64,000 nucleotides of DNA from contig NZ_JAFMZM010000007.1 of assembly GCF_024436375.1 (NCBI RefSeq), forward strand, positions 254,731 to 318,730, written 5' to 3'. Below, in pieces: positions 49,764 to 58,144 of the stretch. The notes under the pieces were generated by a model that saw nothing but the letters and a program-made list of their open reading frames with translations, was not told where the DNA came from and ran no database searches. Numbering within the stretch: the first letter of the stretch is position 1; every line of letters begins with the position of its first letter. The DNA is from Nocardioides astragali (lineage in GTDB: Bacteria; Actinomycetota; Actinomycetes; Propionibacteriales; Nocardioidaceae). The position numbers and the translations under genes were made by a program.

Positions 49764-50399
49764 ATGCGGATCACGAAGTTCGGCCATGCGTGCGTGCGGA
49801 TCCAGACCGACGGAGGCGTGACGGTCCTCGACCCCGGCGTGTACACCGATGCGAGCGCGCTGGACGCTGCGGACGCCGTACTGATCACGCACGAGCACCC
49901 CGACCATGTCCATCCCGAGCACCTGCGCGGGACCGATGCACCGATCTGGACCATCGCCGCGGTCGAGCGGCTGCTGCGGGACCAGGCCCCGGACGTCGCC
50001 GAGCGGGTCACCGTCGTCCGCCCCGGCGACCGGCTCGAGATCGCCGGTGCCTCGGTCGAGGTGGTCGGGGAGAAGCACGCGGTCATCCACCCCGACTACG
50101 ACCGGTTCGACAACTCGGGCTACGTGCTGGAGGCCGACGGCACCAGCGTCTACCACCCCGGCGACGCGCTGACCCCGCCAGGCCGCCCCGTCGACGTCCT
50201 GCTGGCGCCGGTGAGCGCCCCGTGGCTCAAGGTCGGCGAGGCCATCGACTTCGTGCGCGAGGTGGCGGCGCCGACGTCGCTGGCCATCCACGACCGTGTC
50301 TACAGCGACATCGGCCTCAAGATGGTCGAGGCCCACATGGCCAACCTGCTGCCGGACGGCCAGGCCTTCGAACGCCGCGAGCCCGGCCAGGACCTGTAG
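49764..50399 (+). CDS. metallo-beta-lactamase fold hydrolase (UlaG-like)
   Basis: This 211-aa protein has the MBL zinc motif ITHEHPDHVHPEHL (HxHxDH) near residues 37-50, KHAVIHPDYDR, SVYHPGDAL with the bridging Asp and LAIHDRVYSD with the final His. It resembles the L-ascorbate-6-phosphate lactonase (UlaG)-like branch, but the substrate is unknown. Convergent with isochorismate synthase, seven bases apart. Confidence 0.9.
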   Translation: MRITKFGHACVRIQTDGGVTVLDPGVYTDASALDAADAVLITHEHPDHVHPEHLRGTDAPIWTIAAVERLLRDQAPDVAERVTVVRPGDRLEIAGASVEVVGEKHAVIHPDYDRFDNSGYVLEADGTSVYHPGDALTPPGRPVDVLLAPVSAPWLKVGEAIDFVREVAAPTSLAIHDRVYSDIGLKMVEAHMANLLPDGQAFERREPGQDL

Positions 50400-50406
50400 G
50401 AGGTCC

Positions 50407-51648
50407 TCAGCCGGCCTCGAGGGCGTCGCGCACCGGCACGTACTTCGCCTGCGACTCGGCGAGCTCGGCCTCCGGGTCCGAGCTCGCGACGATGCCGCAG
50501 CCGGCGAAGAGGCGTACGCCGCCGGCGGTGACCATCGCCGAGCGCAGCGCTATCCCCCACTCGCCGTCGCCGGAGGCGTCCATCCAGCCCACCGGACCGG
50601 CGTAGCGGTCCCGCGTCATCCCCTCGATCTCCGCGATCAGCGCGACCGCGGCAGGGGTGGGGGTGCCGCCGACGGCTGCCGAGGGGTGCAGCGACTCGGC
50701 CAGCTGCAGCGAGCTCGCCATGTCGTGCACCACGCCGTTCACGTCGGTGGCGAGGTGCATGACGTTGGGCAGGTGGAGCACGAACGGTGCCTCGGGGACG
50801 TTCATCGAGGAGCAGTGCGGCTCGAGGGCGTCGGCGACCGAGCGCACGGCGTACTCGTGCTCCTCGAGGTCCTTCGACGACCGGGCCAGGGTCGCAGCGA
50901 GCGCCAGGTCGCGCTCGTCGTCGCCCGTACGCCGGATGGTGCCGGCGAGCACGCGGGAGGTCACCAGGCCGCGCTCGCGTCGCACGAGCATCTCGGGGGT
51001 GGCGCCGAAGAGGCCGTCGACGTGGAAGGTCCAGCACATCTCGTACTGGTCGGCCAGGCGGCGCAGCGGCCACCGGACGTCCAGCGGCTCGTCGGTGCTG
51101 GCGATCAGGTCGCGTGCCAGCACGACCTTCTCCAGGTCGCCGGCCGCGATCCGGCCGACCGCCTCGGCGACGACCGACATCCACTCCTCGCCGTTGCGGG
51201 CACCGTCGGAGAAGGTCAGTCCGGCGGGAGGGGAGGGCGGCGCAGCCGGCGCGAGGGTCGGGGCATCGACGGAGACGGTGGTCAGCCAGGTGCGGTCGCC
51301 GCGGCGGCCCACGACGACCTGGGGGATCACGAGCACCGAGTCGCCCGGCTCGTCGGCGAACGCGAACGCACCGAAGCAGACCAGACCGGTGCCGGGCTCG
51401 CCCACCCGGTCGTCGACCTCGGCGCGAGCCACGGTCTCCGACCACCACTTCCCGGCGTCGCTGAAGCGGGTGTGCCCGGCGGTGTCCAGGCGGGCGGCGA
51501 CGCCCCACCCGACCAGTCCCTGTCCCCGGCGCAGCCAGCTGACCGGGTCCTGGTCGGGGAGCAGGTCGAGGAGGGGGAGATCCGCCAGGTCCACGGGGAC
51601 GGTGCGCACGACGAGGGGTGCGGTGGAGGCGGACGCGGGGGTCGTCAC
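50407..51648 (-). CDS. menF: isochorismate synthase
   Basis: This roughly 413-aa chorismate-utilising enzyme makes isochorismate for MenD. The conserved C-terminal half contains IAAGDLEKVVLARDL, FGATPEMLVRRERGLVTSRVLAGT, LHPSAAVGGTPTPAAV, IEGMTRDRYAGPVGWMD and RLFAGCGIVASSDPEAELAES. With menD, menC, menE, menA and menG nearby, a role in menaquinone rather than siderophore synthesis is most likely. The GTG at 51648 is chosen because a TAGGCT -10 lies eight bases upstream; the frame is open further. Confidence 0.93.
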   Translation of the reverse strand: MTTPASASTAPLVVRTVPVDLADLPLLDLLPDQDPVSWLRRGQGLVGWGVAARLDTAGHTRFSDAGKWWSETVARAEVDDRVGEPGTGLVCFGAFAFADEPGDSVLVIPQVVVGRRGDRTWLTTVSVDAPTLAPAAPPSPPAGLTFSDGARNGEEWMSVVAEAVGRIAAGDLEKVVLARDLIASTDEPLDVRWPLRRLADQYEMCWTFHVDGLFGATPEMLVRRERGLVTSRVLAGTIRRTGDDERDLALAATLARSSKDLEEHEYAVRSVADALEPHCSSMNVPEAPFVLHLPNVMHLATDVNGVVHDMASSLQLAESLHPSAAVGGTPTPAAVALIAEIEGMTRDRYAGPVGWMDASGDGEWGIALRSAMVTAGGVRLFAGCGIVASSDPEAELAESQAKYVPVRDALEAG

Positions 51649-51656
51649 GAGGGGGG

Positions 51657-51662
51657 AGCCTA
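51657..51662 (-). promoter_or_regulatory. -10 element TAGGCT, leaderless promoter of menF
   Basis: On the minus strand TAGGCT lies eight bases before the GTG at 51648. No Shine-Dalgarno is present there, which fits a leaderless message. Confidence 0.5.
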
Positions 51663-51767
51663 CGCGGGGTGGCGCAGCCGGGTGACGACAGATCGGGCAA
51701 ACGGCGAACAGGACCGGCGTCGGTCCCATAAGTTGCGGCCGTACACGAAGGACGTAGGGAGGCGCAA

Positions 51768-52946
51768 GTGCCTGTTCAGGAATCGCCGCTCGTGCGGCTG
51801 CAGCGCCACGCCCTCGACCGTGCCCTCGAGGTGGCGGCGGTGGAGCGGCGTGGCCAGTCGTGGGCTTCGCTGACCTGGAACGAGCTCTATCGCCGCGTCA
51901 TCGACGGCGCCGCCGGGATGATCGAGGCCGGCGTCAACCCCGGTCAGGTCGTCGTGATCCGGGTCCCCACCGGCATCCGCCAGCTCGAGCTCGAGCTCGC
52001 CACGCGAGTGGCCGGCGCCGTGCCGCTCCTGCTGCCCGAGCACATGGACGTCGGTGAGGTGGGCCAGCTCCTCGACGGCGTCCAGGTGCGCCTCGTGATC
52101 GTCGACCACGAGAGCCGACTGGCCCTGTTGCGTCGCGCCGGCCTCGCCGAGTCCCAGCTGTTCGAGTGCGACGACAGGTCGTGGGAGCGGTTGCGCGGCA
52201 TGGGTCTCGAGCGCCGCAAGCGGCAGCCCGACGTGCTCGACTGGGTGGCCTCCGCGCGTGCCGGGGCGCCGTCCGCCGCCGTGCTGGGCCTGCCTCGCGA
52301 GAAGAGCATGGCGTGGCTCGTCCGTCCCGAGTCGTCCGGCACCCTGGCCGACCTCCGGGCCGACGACGTCGTGCTGCTGACGGGGGAGGCCACCGACCGG
52401 TTCACGACCGTCGTCCGCGACGCCCACGTGACCGCGGGCTGCACGCTGGCCTGGGTGGAGACGCCCGACCTGCTGGAGGACGCGCTCGCCCACGTCTCGC
52501 CCACGCACGTCCTTCTCGACCACGCCACCGCGAAGGTGCTGGAGGACCTGCTCGAGGCCGGCACGGTCGACGGAGCCCCGTGGCACGACTCTCCTCGGGA
52601 GGTCCTCGAGGCCACGTCGGCGCGCGTCGCCGAGGCGAGGCTCAGCTCGCGCACCAAGAAGCTCGCCGCGGACGTGACGGCGCTGGAGCCCTGGTGGGGT
52701 GGACGCCTCCGGGTGCTCGTCCTGGACACGCGCGTCAACCGGACCATCAGCGGCCTGGCCACGACGCTGGGCTTCAAGCTCGGCCGCATCGCGCACCACC
52801 CGGCCGTCAAGCTCGACCTCGCGCGGGAGCACGCGGTCGTGCCCGTCCCCTCCCCGCCGGTCGTCGAGGTCGACGCGGAGCTGCTGCCGCGTCGCGGGCG
52901 TGCCGGGGCTGACCTGGACGCCGCCTTCTCCCTGGCAGGGAGCTAG
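51768..52946 (+). CDS. degenerate AMP-binding (ANL) homologue, probably not catalytic
   Basis: This 392-aa protein resembles the N-terminal domain of acyl-CoA synthetases (AVERRGQSWASLTWNELYRRVIDGAAGMIEAG, then GQVVVIRVPTG and VAGAVPLLLPE). However, the ATP-binding YTSGTTGxPKG loop is replaced by LLTGEATDRFTTVV, and no TGD or C-terminal catalytic lysine domain is present. It ends where the hinge domain would start. It may therefore be a regulatory or structural pseudoenzyme. GGGAGG lies six bases before the GTG. It lies between menF and menG. Confidence 0.75.
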   Translation: MPVQESPLVRLQRHALDRALEVAAVERRGQSWASLTWNELYRRVIDGAAGMIEAGVNPGQVVVIRVPTGIRQLELELATRVAGAVPLLLPEHMDVGEVGQLLDGVQVRLVIVDHESRLALLRRAGLAESQLFECDDRSWERLRGMGLERRKRQPDVLDWVASARAGAPSAAVLGLPREKSMAWLVRPESSGTLADLRADDVVLLTGEATDRFTTVVRDAHVTAGCTLAWVETPDLLEDALAHVSPTHVLLDHATAKVLEDLLEAGTVDGAPWHDSPREVLEATSARVAEARLSSRTKKLAADVTALEPWWGGRLRVLVLDTRVNRTISGLATTLGFKLGRIAHHPAVKLDLAREHAVVPVPSPPVVEVDAELLPRRGRAGADLDAAFSLAGS

Positions 52947-52964
52947 ACCGGTCGCGCACCGTGC

Positions 52965-54014
52965 TCAGGAGCGGTAGACGATCACCTTGTCGCCGAGGCG
53001 CACCTGGTCGAAGAGCCACGCGACCGCTGCCCGGTCGCGCACGTTGACGCACCCGTGCGATGCCCCGTTGTAGCCGTTGGCAGCGAAGTCGGGGGAGTAG
53101 TGCACCGCCTGCCCGCCGGAGAAGAACATCGCGAACGGCATCGGGGTGTCGTAGAGGCTCGAGACGTGGTCGCGCGACTTGCGGAAGACCGTGAAGGCGC
53201 CCTCCCGCGTCGGCAGCTCGTCGGAGCCGAAGCGCACCTCGACGGTCCGGTGCACGACTCCGCCGACCACCCAGCGCAGCGAGCGCGACGTCTTGTCCAC
53301 GCACATCGCCCGGCCGGTGACGCAGCGCGGGTCGAGGGCGGGTCCGGCGGGGACGATGTTGAAGAGCTCGGCCCTCGTGGGCTCGCGCGTCATCTCCTTG
53401 AGCCGGGAGAGCGTACGGCGGTCGACCTCGCCGGTCACCGGGATCTTCCGCCTGGCCTGGAAGCCCTGCACCGCCTTGACCGTGGAGCGGCCGTAGCGCC
53501 CGGTGACCGAACCCTCGAACCAGCGCACCTGCTTGAGGCGGGCCTGGACCTGGCGTACCCACATGCCGGTGTCGCCGCGCTCGAGGAGGGCGGGGCCGGG
53601 GGTGTAGACGTTGTGGAGCGCCTCCGGCGTGGGCTCGGTGGTGAGCGCCACGATCCTGGACCACGTGCGCTCGTCGACCACGCCGTCAGCGGTCCAGCCG
53701 CGGCGTCGCTGGAAGGTGGCGACCCCGGCCCGGGTCTCCTCGTCGAAGCGGCCGGTCACGACCTCGGAGTGCAGCTCGAGCTGGTGGAGCCGGCTCTGGA
53801 GCACGCGTACGCGCCACCCGGTGTCGCCGGGGCGCATCGGCGTGAACTCGGCGCGGGCCGCGGACGAGGTGGTGGGCGCTGCGGCCGAAGCCGTGCTCGC
53901 CACTGCTGCGAGTCCGGTCGTCGCACACAGCAGTGCCAGGAGCAGCGCGATCGCGCGAGGTGACGTGCGTGGTGCGTGTCGTGGTGCGTGTCGTGGTGCG
54001 TGGCGGCGTGGCAT
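52965..54014 (-). CDS. secreted L,D-transpeptidase with two peptidoglycan-binding domains
   Basis: This 349-aa exported protein has a signal peptide (residues 1-45, preceded by a HAPR repeat), two PG_binding_1 modules (about 60-125 and 130-205) and a YkuD domain with the active-site motif SHGCVNVRDRAA, Cys near residue 321. It makes 3-3 cross-links in peptidoglycan or attaches proteins to it. GGGGGAGGA five bases upstream supports ATG 54014. The N-terminal HAPRHAPRHAPR is encoded by a 12-bp tandem repeat. Confidence 0.92.
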   Translation of the reverse strand: MPRRHAPRHAPRHAPRTSPRAIALLLALLCATTGLAAVASTASAAAPTTSSAARAEFTPMRPGDTGWRVRVLQSRLHQLELHSEVVTGRFDEETRAGVATFQRRRGWTADGVVDERTWSRIVALTTEPTPEALHNVYTPGPALLERGDTGMWVRQVQARLKQVRWFEGSVTGRYGRSTVKAVQGFQARRKIPVTGEVDRRTLSRLKEMTREPTRAELFNIVPAGPALDPRCVTGRAMCVDKTSRSLRWVVGGVVHRTVEVRFGSDELPTREGAFTVFRKSRDHVSSLYDTPMPFAMFFSGGQAVHYSPDFAANGYNGASHGCVNVRDRAAVAWLFDQVRLGDKVIVYRS

Positions 54015-54102
54015 GTCGATCCTCCCCCGGGAAGCCGTCGGCTCCTCGATTGTAAGGACGTGCTCGGACACCCCGCGTTGCACCAACCGGGGTTCGGACG
54101 CC

Positions 54103-54108
54103 TACGCT
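54103..54108 (+). promoter_or_regulatory. -10 element TACGCT, leaderless promoter of menG
   Basis: TACGCT is followed by six bases and then the GTG at 54115. Confidence 0.5.
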
Positions 54109-54114
54109 CGCGGC

Positions 54115-54804
54115 GTGGCCCGCGCTGACCTGGACAAGCAACCCTCCGACGTCCGTCGCATGTTCGACACGGTCGCCAAGCGCTACGACTTGACCAACGA
54201 CCTGATGACGGCCGGGATCCAGCGCAGCTGGCGCCGGTCGATGGTCGACGCCGTCGCGCCGCGCCGGGGCGACCTGGTCCTGGACCTGGCCGCCGGCACC
54301 GGGTGCTCCAGCGAGCCCTTCGCCGCCCGCGGCGCGACCGCCGTCCCGTGCGACTTCTCCGTCGGGATGCTGCGCCAGGGGAAGAAGGACCGCCCGGGCC
54401 TGCCGTTCGTCGCCGGCGACGGCACGCGCCTGCCCTTCCTCGACGACACCTTCGATGCGGTCACGATCTCCTACGGCCTGCGCAACTTCGTGGACCCTGT
54501 GGCCGGACTCAAGGAGATGCACCGGGTCACCCGCCCCGGGGGCCGGCTGGTCGTCTGCGAGTTCAGCCGCCCGGTCAACGCCGCGCTGCGCACCGTCTAC
54601 CTCGACGGCTTCATGCGCGCCCTGCCACGGATCGCCTCCCTGACCGCCAGCGCGGCCGACGCCTACGTCTACCTCGCCGAGTCGATCCTCGCCTGGCCCG
54701 ACCAGCCCGGGTTGGCTGGGATGCTCTCCGACGCGGGGTGGCAGCAGCCCGAGTGGCGCAACCTCACCGGCGGGATCGTCGCGCTGCACCGCGCCACTGC
54801 CTGA
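54115..54804 (+). CDS. menG: demethylmenaquinone methyltransferase
   Basis: This 229-aa SAM methyltransferase of the UbiE/MenG family catalyses the last step of menaquinone synthesis. MFDTVAKRYDLTNDLMTAG near residues 17-35, LVLDLAAGTGCSSEPFA (motif I), YGLRNFVDPVAGLKEMHRV and RLVVCEFSRPV are the family signatures. The GTG start is six bases after a TACGCT -10. It is immediately upstream of the nuo operon, a frequent actinobacterial arrangement linking quinone supply and complex I. Confidence 0.95.
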   Translation: MARADLDKQPSDVRRMFDTVAKRYDLTNDLMTAGIQRSWRRSMVDAVAPRRGDLVLDLAAGTGCSSEPFAARGATAVPCDFSVGMLRQGKKDRPGLPFVAGDGTRLPFLDDTFDAVTISYGLRNFVDPVAGLKEMHRVTRPGGRLVVCEFSRPVNAALRTVYLDGFMRALPRIASLTASAADAYVYLAESILAWPDQPGLAGMLSDAGWQQPEWRNLTGGIVALHRATA

Positions 54805-54885
54805 GGCATTCGTCGCCGAATTAGGGCACGTCCACATTGCCTAAATGTGCAGGTCAGGGGCGCGAACGCGGTCCAGACCCCGACG

Positions 54886-54914
54886 TGACGCACGCCGCAC
54901 CGGAGTCCTAGACT
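54886..54914 (+). promoter_or_regulatory. nuo promoter: TGACGC-N17-TAGACT
   Basis: The -35 TGACGC (54886-54891), a 17-bp spacer and the -10 TAGACT (54909-54914) precede the Rex operator by 14 bp. This is a position in which Rex would block elongation or promoter escape. Confidence 0.55.
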
Positions 54915-54928
54915 GTGGCCCGCGCCAC

Positions 54929-54946
54929 TCGTGAAGCCATTCACAA
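54929..54946. promoter_or_regulatory. Rex operator in front of nuoA
   Basis: TCGTGAAGCCATTCACAA matches the Rex operator TTGTGAANNNNTTCACAA at all but one defined position. It lies 52 bp before nuoA and just after the promoter. Rex control of nuoA-N is established in Streptomyces. Confidence 0.8.
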
Positions 54947-54997
54947 GGTCACATGCCTTCACCCTCAATCGGGGCGCAGGTCCACGGAAGGGAAGCG

Positions 54998-55357
54998 ATG
55001 GAGCTCTACACGCCGATCCTGGCGCTGGCACTCATCGCGACGGGCTTCGCGGTCTTCTCCGTGATCATGAGCGCCGTCGTGGGTCCCAAGCGCTACAACC
55101 GGGCGAAGCTCGACTCCTACGAGTGCGGCATCGAACCCACTCCGCAGCCGGTCGGCGGCGGCCGGTTCCCGGTGAAGTACTTCATCACCGCCATGCTCTT
55201 CATCGTCTTCGACATCGAGATCATCTTCCTCTACCCCTGGGCCGTCCACTTCGACGCGATGCGCCTATTCGGCCTCGTGGAGATGGTCCTGTTCATCGCC
55301 ACTGTCTTTGTCGCGTACGCCTACGTATGGCGCCGCGGCGGACTCGACTGGGACTGA
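54998..55357 (+). CDS. nuoA: NADH-quinone oxidoreductase subunit A
   Basis: This 119-aa membrane subunit has three helices, the conserved YECGIEPTPQPVGGGRFPVKYF loop with the key cysteine near residue 46, and FDIEIIFLYPWAV. GGAAGGGAAG precedes the ATG. It is the first gene of the operon; nuoB follows after 12 bases. Confidence 0.97.
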   Translation: MELYTPILALALIATGFAVFSVIMSAVVGPKRYNRAKLDSYECGIEPTPQPVGGGRFPVKYFITAMLFIVFDIEIIFLYPWAVHFDAMRLFGLVEMVLFIATVFVAYAYVWRRGGLDWD

Positions 55358-55369
55358 GGGAGTTCTGAA

Positions 55370-55924
55370 ATGGGTCTCGAAGAGAAGCTCCCCAGCGGCG
55401 TCCTGCTGACCACGGTCGAGGGCGTCGCCGGCTACATGCGCAAGGCCTCGTTCTGGCCCGCGACGTTCGGCCTCGCCTGCTGCGCCATCGAGATGATGAC
55501 CACGGGTGCGCCGAAGTACGACCTCGCCCGCTTCGGCATGGAGGTCTTCCGCGCCAGCCCGCGCCAGGCCGACCTGATGATCGTCGCCGGCCGGGTCAGC
55601 CAGAAGATGGCCCCCGTCCTGCGCCAGATCTACGACCAGATGCCCGAGCCCAAGTGGGTCCTCGCGATGGGCGTGTGCGCCTCGTCGGGCGGCATGTTCA
55701 ACAACTACGCCATCGTGCAGGGCGTGGACCACGTCGTGCCAGTCGACATGTACCTCCCCGGCTGCCCGCCACGCCCGGAGATGCTCATCGACGCGATCCT
55801 CAAGCTGCACGACCAGGTCCAGCACACCAAGCTGGGCGTCAACCGCCGCAACGAGATCGCCGAGCTCGAGACCAACGCGCTGCGCGCCCTGCCCACCTCG
55901 GAGATGAAGGGCCTGCTGCGATGA
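55370..55924 (+). CDS. nuoB: NADH-quinone oxidoreductase subunit B
   Basis: This 184-aa peripheral subunit carries the terminal N2 4Fe-4S cluster. Cysteines are in FGLACCAIEMMTTG (adjacent pair near residues 37-38), MGVCASSGGMFNN and YLPGCPPRPEML. Its stop overlaps the ATG of a 24-codon mini-ORF that leads to nuoC. Confidence 0.97.
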   Translation: MGLEEKLPSGVLLTTVEGVAGYMRKASFWPATFGLACCAIEMMTTGAPKYDLARFGMEVFRASPRQADLMIVAGRVSQKMAPVLRQIYDQMPEPKWVLAMGVCASSGGMFNNYAIVQGVDHVVPVDMYLPGCPPRPEMLIDAILKLHDQVQHTKLGVNRRNEIAELETNALRALPTSEMKGLLR

Positions 55925-55995
55925 ACACCCCACGAAACCAAATGGCTCCCCCGCTGCGCTCCTCCGCCACACGCTTCCGCAGGGACCCCGTATGA
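55921..55995 (+). other. 24-codon mini-ORF bridging nuoB and nuoC
   Basis: ATG at 55921 overlaps the nuoB stop and the mini-ORF TGA overlaps the nuoC ATG, each as ATGA. The peptide begins MNTPRNQMAPPLRSSA and ends RDPV, resembling the one between the ligase and glutaredoxin genes. AGGGA near its end serves as the nuoC ribosome-binding site. Confidence 0.6.
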
Positions 55996-56798
55996 GCGAC
56001 GACAAGACCGATGCCAACAAGGCGGCGCGTCCCGCCGAGGAGCGCAACCTCGAGGCGGCGAAGGACAAGACCGGCACCCCCAGCGGCGTCGAGCAGCCCG
56101 CCCCCGAGCAGTCCCCGGAGAACGTCCCGGCCCCCACGGGCGAGGTGCGCTCGGTCGGGGTGCGCCACGGCATGTTCGGCACGTCGGGCACCGGCGACAC
56201 CTCCGGCTACGGCGGTCTCGTCGCGGCCAAGGTGTTCCCCGCCCCGTCGCAGAAGCCCTACGGCGGCTGGTTCGACGAGGTCTCCGGCGCCCTCGAGGCG
56301 CGGCTGGAGGCCACCGAGCTCACCACGGCCATCGAGAGCGTGGTGGTCCACCGCGGCGAGATCACCTTCCACGTCCGCCGCGAGGACCTGCCCTTCGTGG
56401 CACAGATGCTGCGTGACGACGAGGCCCTGCGCTTCGAGCTCTGCTCGGGCGTGAGCGGGGTGCACTACCCCGACGACGCCGGCCGCGAGCTGCACGCCGT
56501 CTACCACTTCACGTCGATGACCCACAACCGGCGCATCCGGGTCGAGGTCACCGCCCCGGACAGCGACCCGCACATCCCCAGCCTGGTGAGCATCTACCCC
56601 ACCCTCGACTGGCACGAGCGCGAGACCTACGACATGTTCGGGCTGATCTTCGACGGCCACCCCGCCCTCACCCGAGTCCTCATGCCCGACGACTGGCCGG
56701 GCCACCCGCAGCGCAAGGACTACCCCTTGGGCGGCATCCCCGTCGAGTACAAGGGCGCCAGCATCCCTCCGCCCGACCAGCGCAGGAGCTACAACTGA
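55992..56798 (+). CDS. nuoC: NADH-quinone oxidoreductase subunit C
   Basis: This 268-aa peripheral-arm subunit has a disordered charged N-terminal extension of about 60 residues, usual in actinobacteria, and the 30-kDa subunit signature ERETYDMFGLIFDGHPALTR near residues 210-230. TGATG overlap with nuoD. Confidence 0.96.
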   Translation: MSDDKTDANKAARPAEERNLEAAKDKTGTPSGVEQPAPEQSPENVPAPTGEVRSVGVRHGMFGTSGTGDTSGYGGLVAAKVFPAPSQKPYGGWFDEVSGALEARLEATELTTAIESVVVHRGEITFHVRREDLPFVAQMLRDDEALRFELCSGVSGVHYPDDAGRELHAVYHFTSMTHNRRIRVEVTAPDSDPHIPSLVSIYPTLDWHERETYDMFGLIFDGHPALTRVLMPDDWPGHPQRKDYPLGGIPVEYKGASIPPPDQRRSYN

Positions 56799-58144
56799 TG
56801 AGCACTGCAGACCAGCAGGACTTCTACGCCGCACCTGGCGAGACCAGCCAGGGCCGCGTCTTCACCGTCACCGGCCAGGACTGGGACTCGGTCACCCAGA
56901 GCATCGGCGAGTCCGCCGAGGAGCGGGTCGTGGTCAACATGGGCCCGCAGCACCCGTCCACCCATGGCGTGCTCCGGCTGATCCTCGAGCTCGAGGGCGA
57001 GACGGTCACCGAGGCGCGCTGCGGCATCGGCTACCTGCACACCGGCATCGAGAAGAACATGGAGTACCGCTCCTGGGTGCAGGGCGTGACCTTCTGCACC
57101 CGCATGGACTACCTCTCCCCGTTCTACAACGAGGCGACCTACGTCCTCGGCGTCGAGCGCCTGCTCGACATCGAGGACGACATCCCGGAGAAGGCGCAGG
57201 TCATGCGCGTGCTCCTGATGGAGCTCAACCGCATCTCCTCCCACCTCGTCGCGATCGCGACCGGTGGCATGGAGATCGGCGCCCTGACCGTGATGACGAT
57301 CGGTTTCCGCGAGCGCGAGCTCGTGCTCGACCTCTTCGAGCTGATCACGGGCCTGCGGATGAACCACGGGTTCATCCGTCCCGGCGGCGTCGCCCAGGAC
57401 CTCCCGCCCGGCGCGCTCGACGAGATCCGCGACTTCATCGCACTGATGAAGAAGCGCCTGCCCGAGTACGCCGCGCTCTGCAACGCCAACCCGATCTTCA
57501 AGGGTCGCCTGGTCGACGTCGGCCACCTCGACCTCGCCGGATGCCTGGCCCTGGGCCTCACCGGGCCGGTGCTCCGCTCGACCGGCTATGCCTGGGACCT
57601 GCGCAAGACCCAGCCCTACAGCGGCTACGAGGACTACGACTTCGAGGTCCAGACCTGGGACACTTGCGACTCCTACGGCCGCTTCCGCATCCGGCTCAAC
57701 GAGATGTCCGAGTCCCTCAAGATCGTGGAGCAGTGCGCCGACCGCCTCGCTGGTCTCGAAGGTGCGCCGGTGATGGTCGGCGACAAGAAGATCGCGTGGC
57801 CCAGCCAGCTCGCCATCGGCAGCGACGGCATGGGCAACAGCCTCGACCACATCCGCCGCATCATGGGGGAGTCGATGGAGGCCCTGATCCACCACTTCAA
57901 GCTCGTCACCGAGGGCTTCCGTGTCCCGGCCGGCCAGGCCTACGTGCCGGTCGAGTCGCCGCGCGGCGAGCTGGGCGCGCATGTCGTCTCCGACGGCGGT
58001 ACGCGTCCCTTCCGCGTGCACTTCCGGGACCCCTCCTTCACCAACCTCCAGGCGACGAGCGTGATGAGCGAGGGCGGCATGGTCGCCGACGTCATCGTCG
58101 CCATCGCCTCCATCGACCCCGTCATGGGAGGAGTCGACAGATGA
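56798..58144 (+). CDS. nuoD: NADH-quinone oxidoreductase subunit D
   Basis: This 448-aa 49-kDa-type subunit forms the quinone site with NuoB. NMGPQHPSTHGVLRLILELEG with the conserved His pair, GYLHTGIEKNMEYRSW and the C-terminal region (SPRGELGAHVVSDGG, FTNLQATSVMSEGGMVADVI) are intact. ATGA overlap with nuoE. Confidence 0.97.
   Translation: MSTADQQDFYAAPGETSQGRVFTVTGQDWDSVTQSIGESAEERVVVNMGPQHPSTHGVLRLILELEGETVTEARCGIGYLHTGIEKNMEYRSWVQGVTFCTRMDYLSPFYNEATYVLGVERLLDIEDDIPEKAQVMRVLLMELNRISSHLVAIATGGMEIGALTVMTIGFRERELVLDLFELITGLRMNHGFIRPGGVAQDLPPGALDEIRDFIALMKKRLPEYAALCNANPIFKGRLVDVGHLDLAGCLALGLTGPVLRSTGYAWDLRKTQPYSGYEDYDFEVQTWDTCDSYGRFRIRLNEMSESLKIVEQCADRLAGLEGAPVMVGDKKIAWPSQLAIGSDGMGNSLDHIRRIMGESMEALIHHFKLVTEGFRVPAGQAYVPVESPRGELGAHVVSDGGTRPFRVHFRDPSFTNLQATSVMSEGGMVADVIVAIASIDPVMGGVDR

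Noticed and set aside
54835..54865. TTAGG...CCTAA resembling an iron (IdeR/DtxR) box
   Set aside because: The half-sites are 14 bases apart, giving 24 bp rather than the 19-bp box, and the interior does not match.
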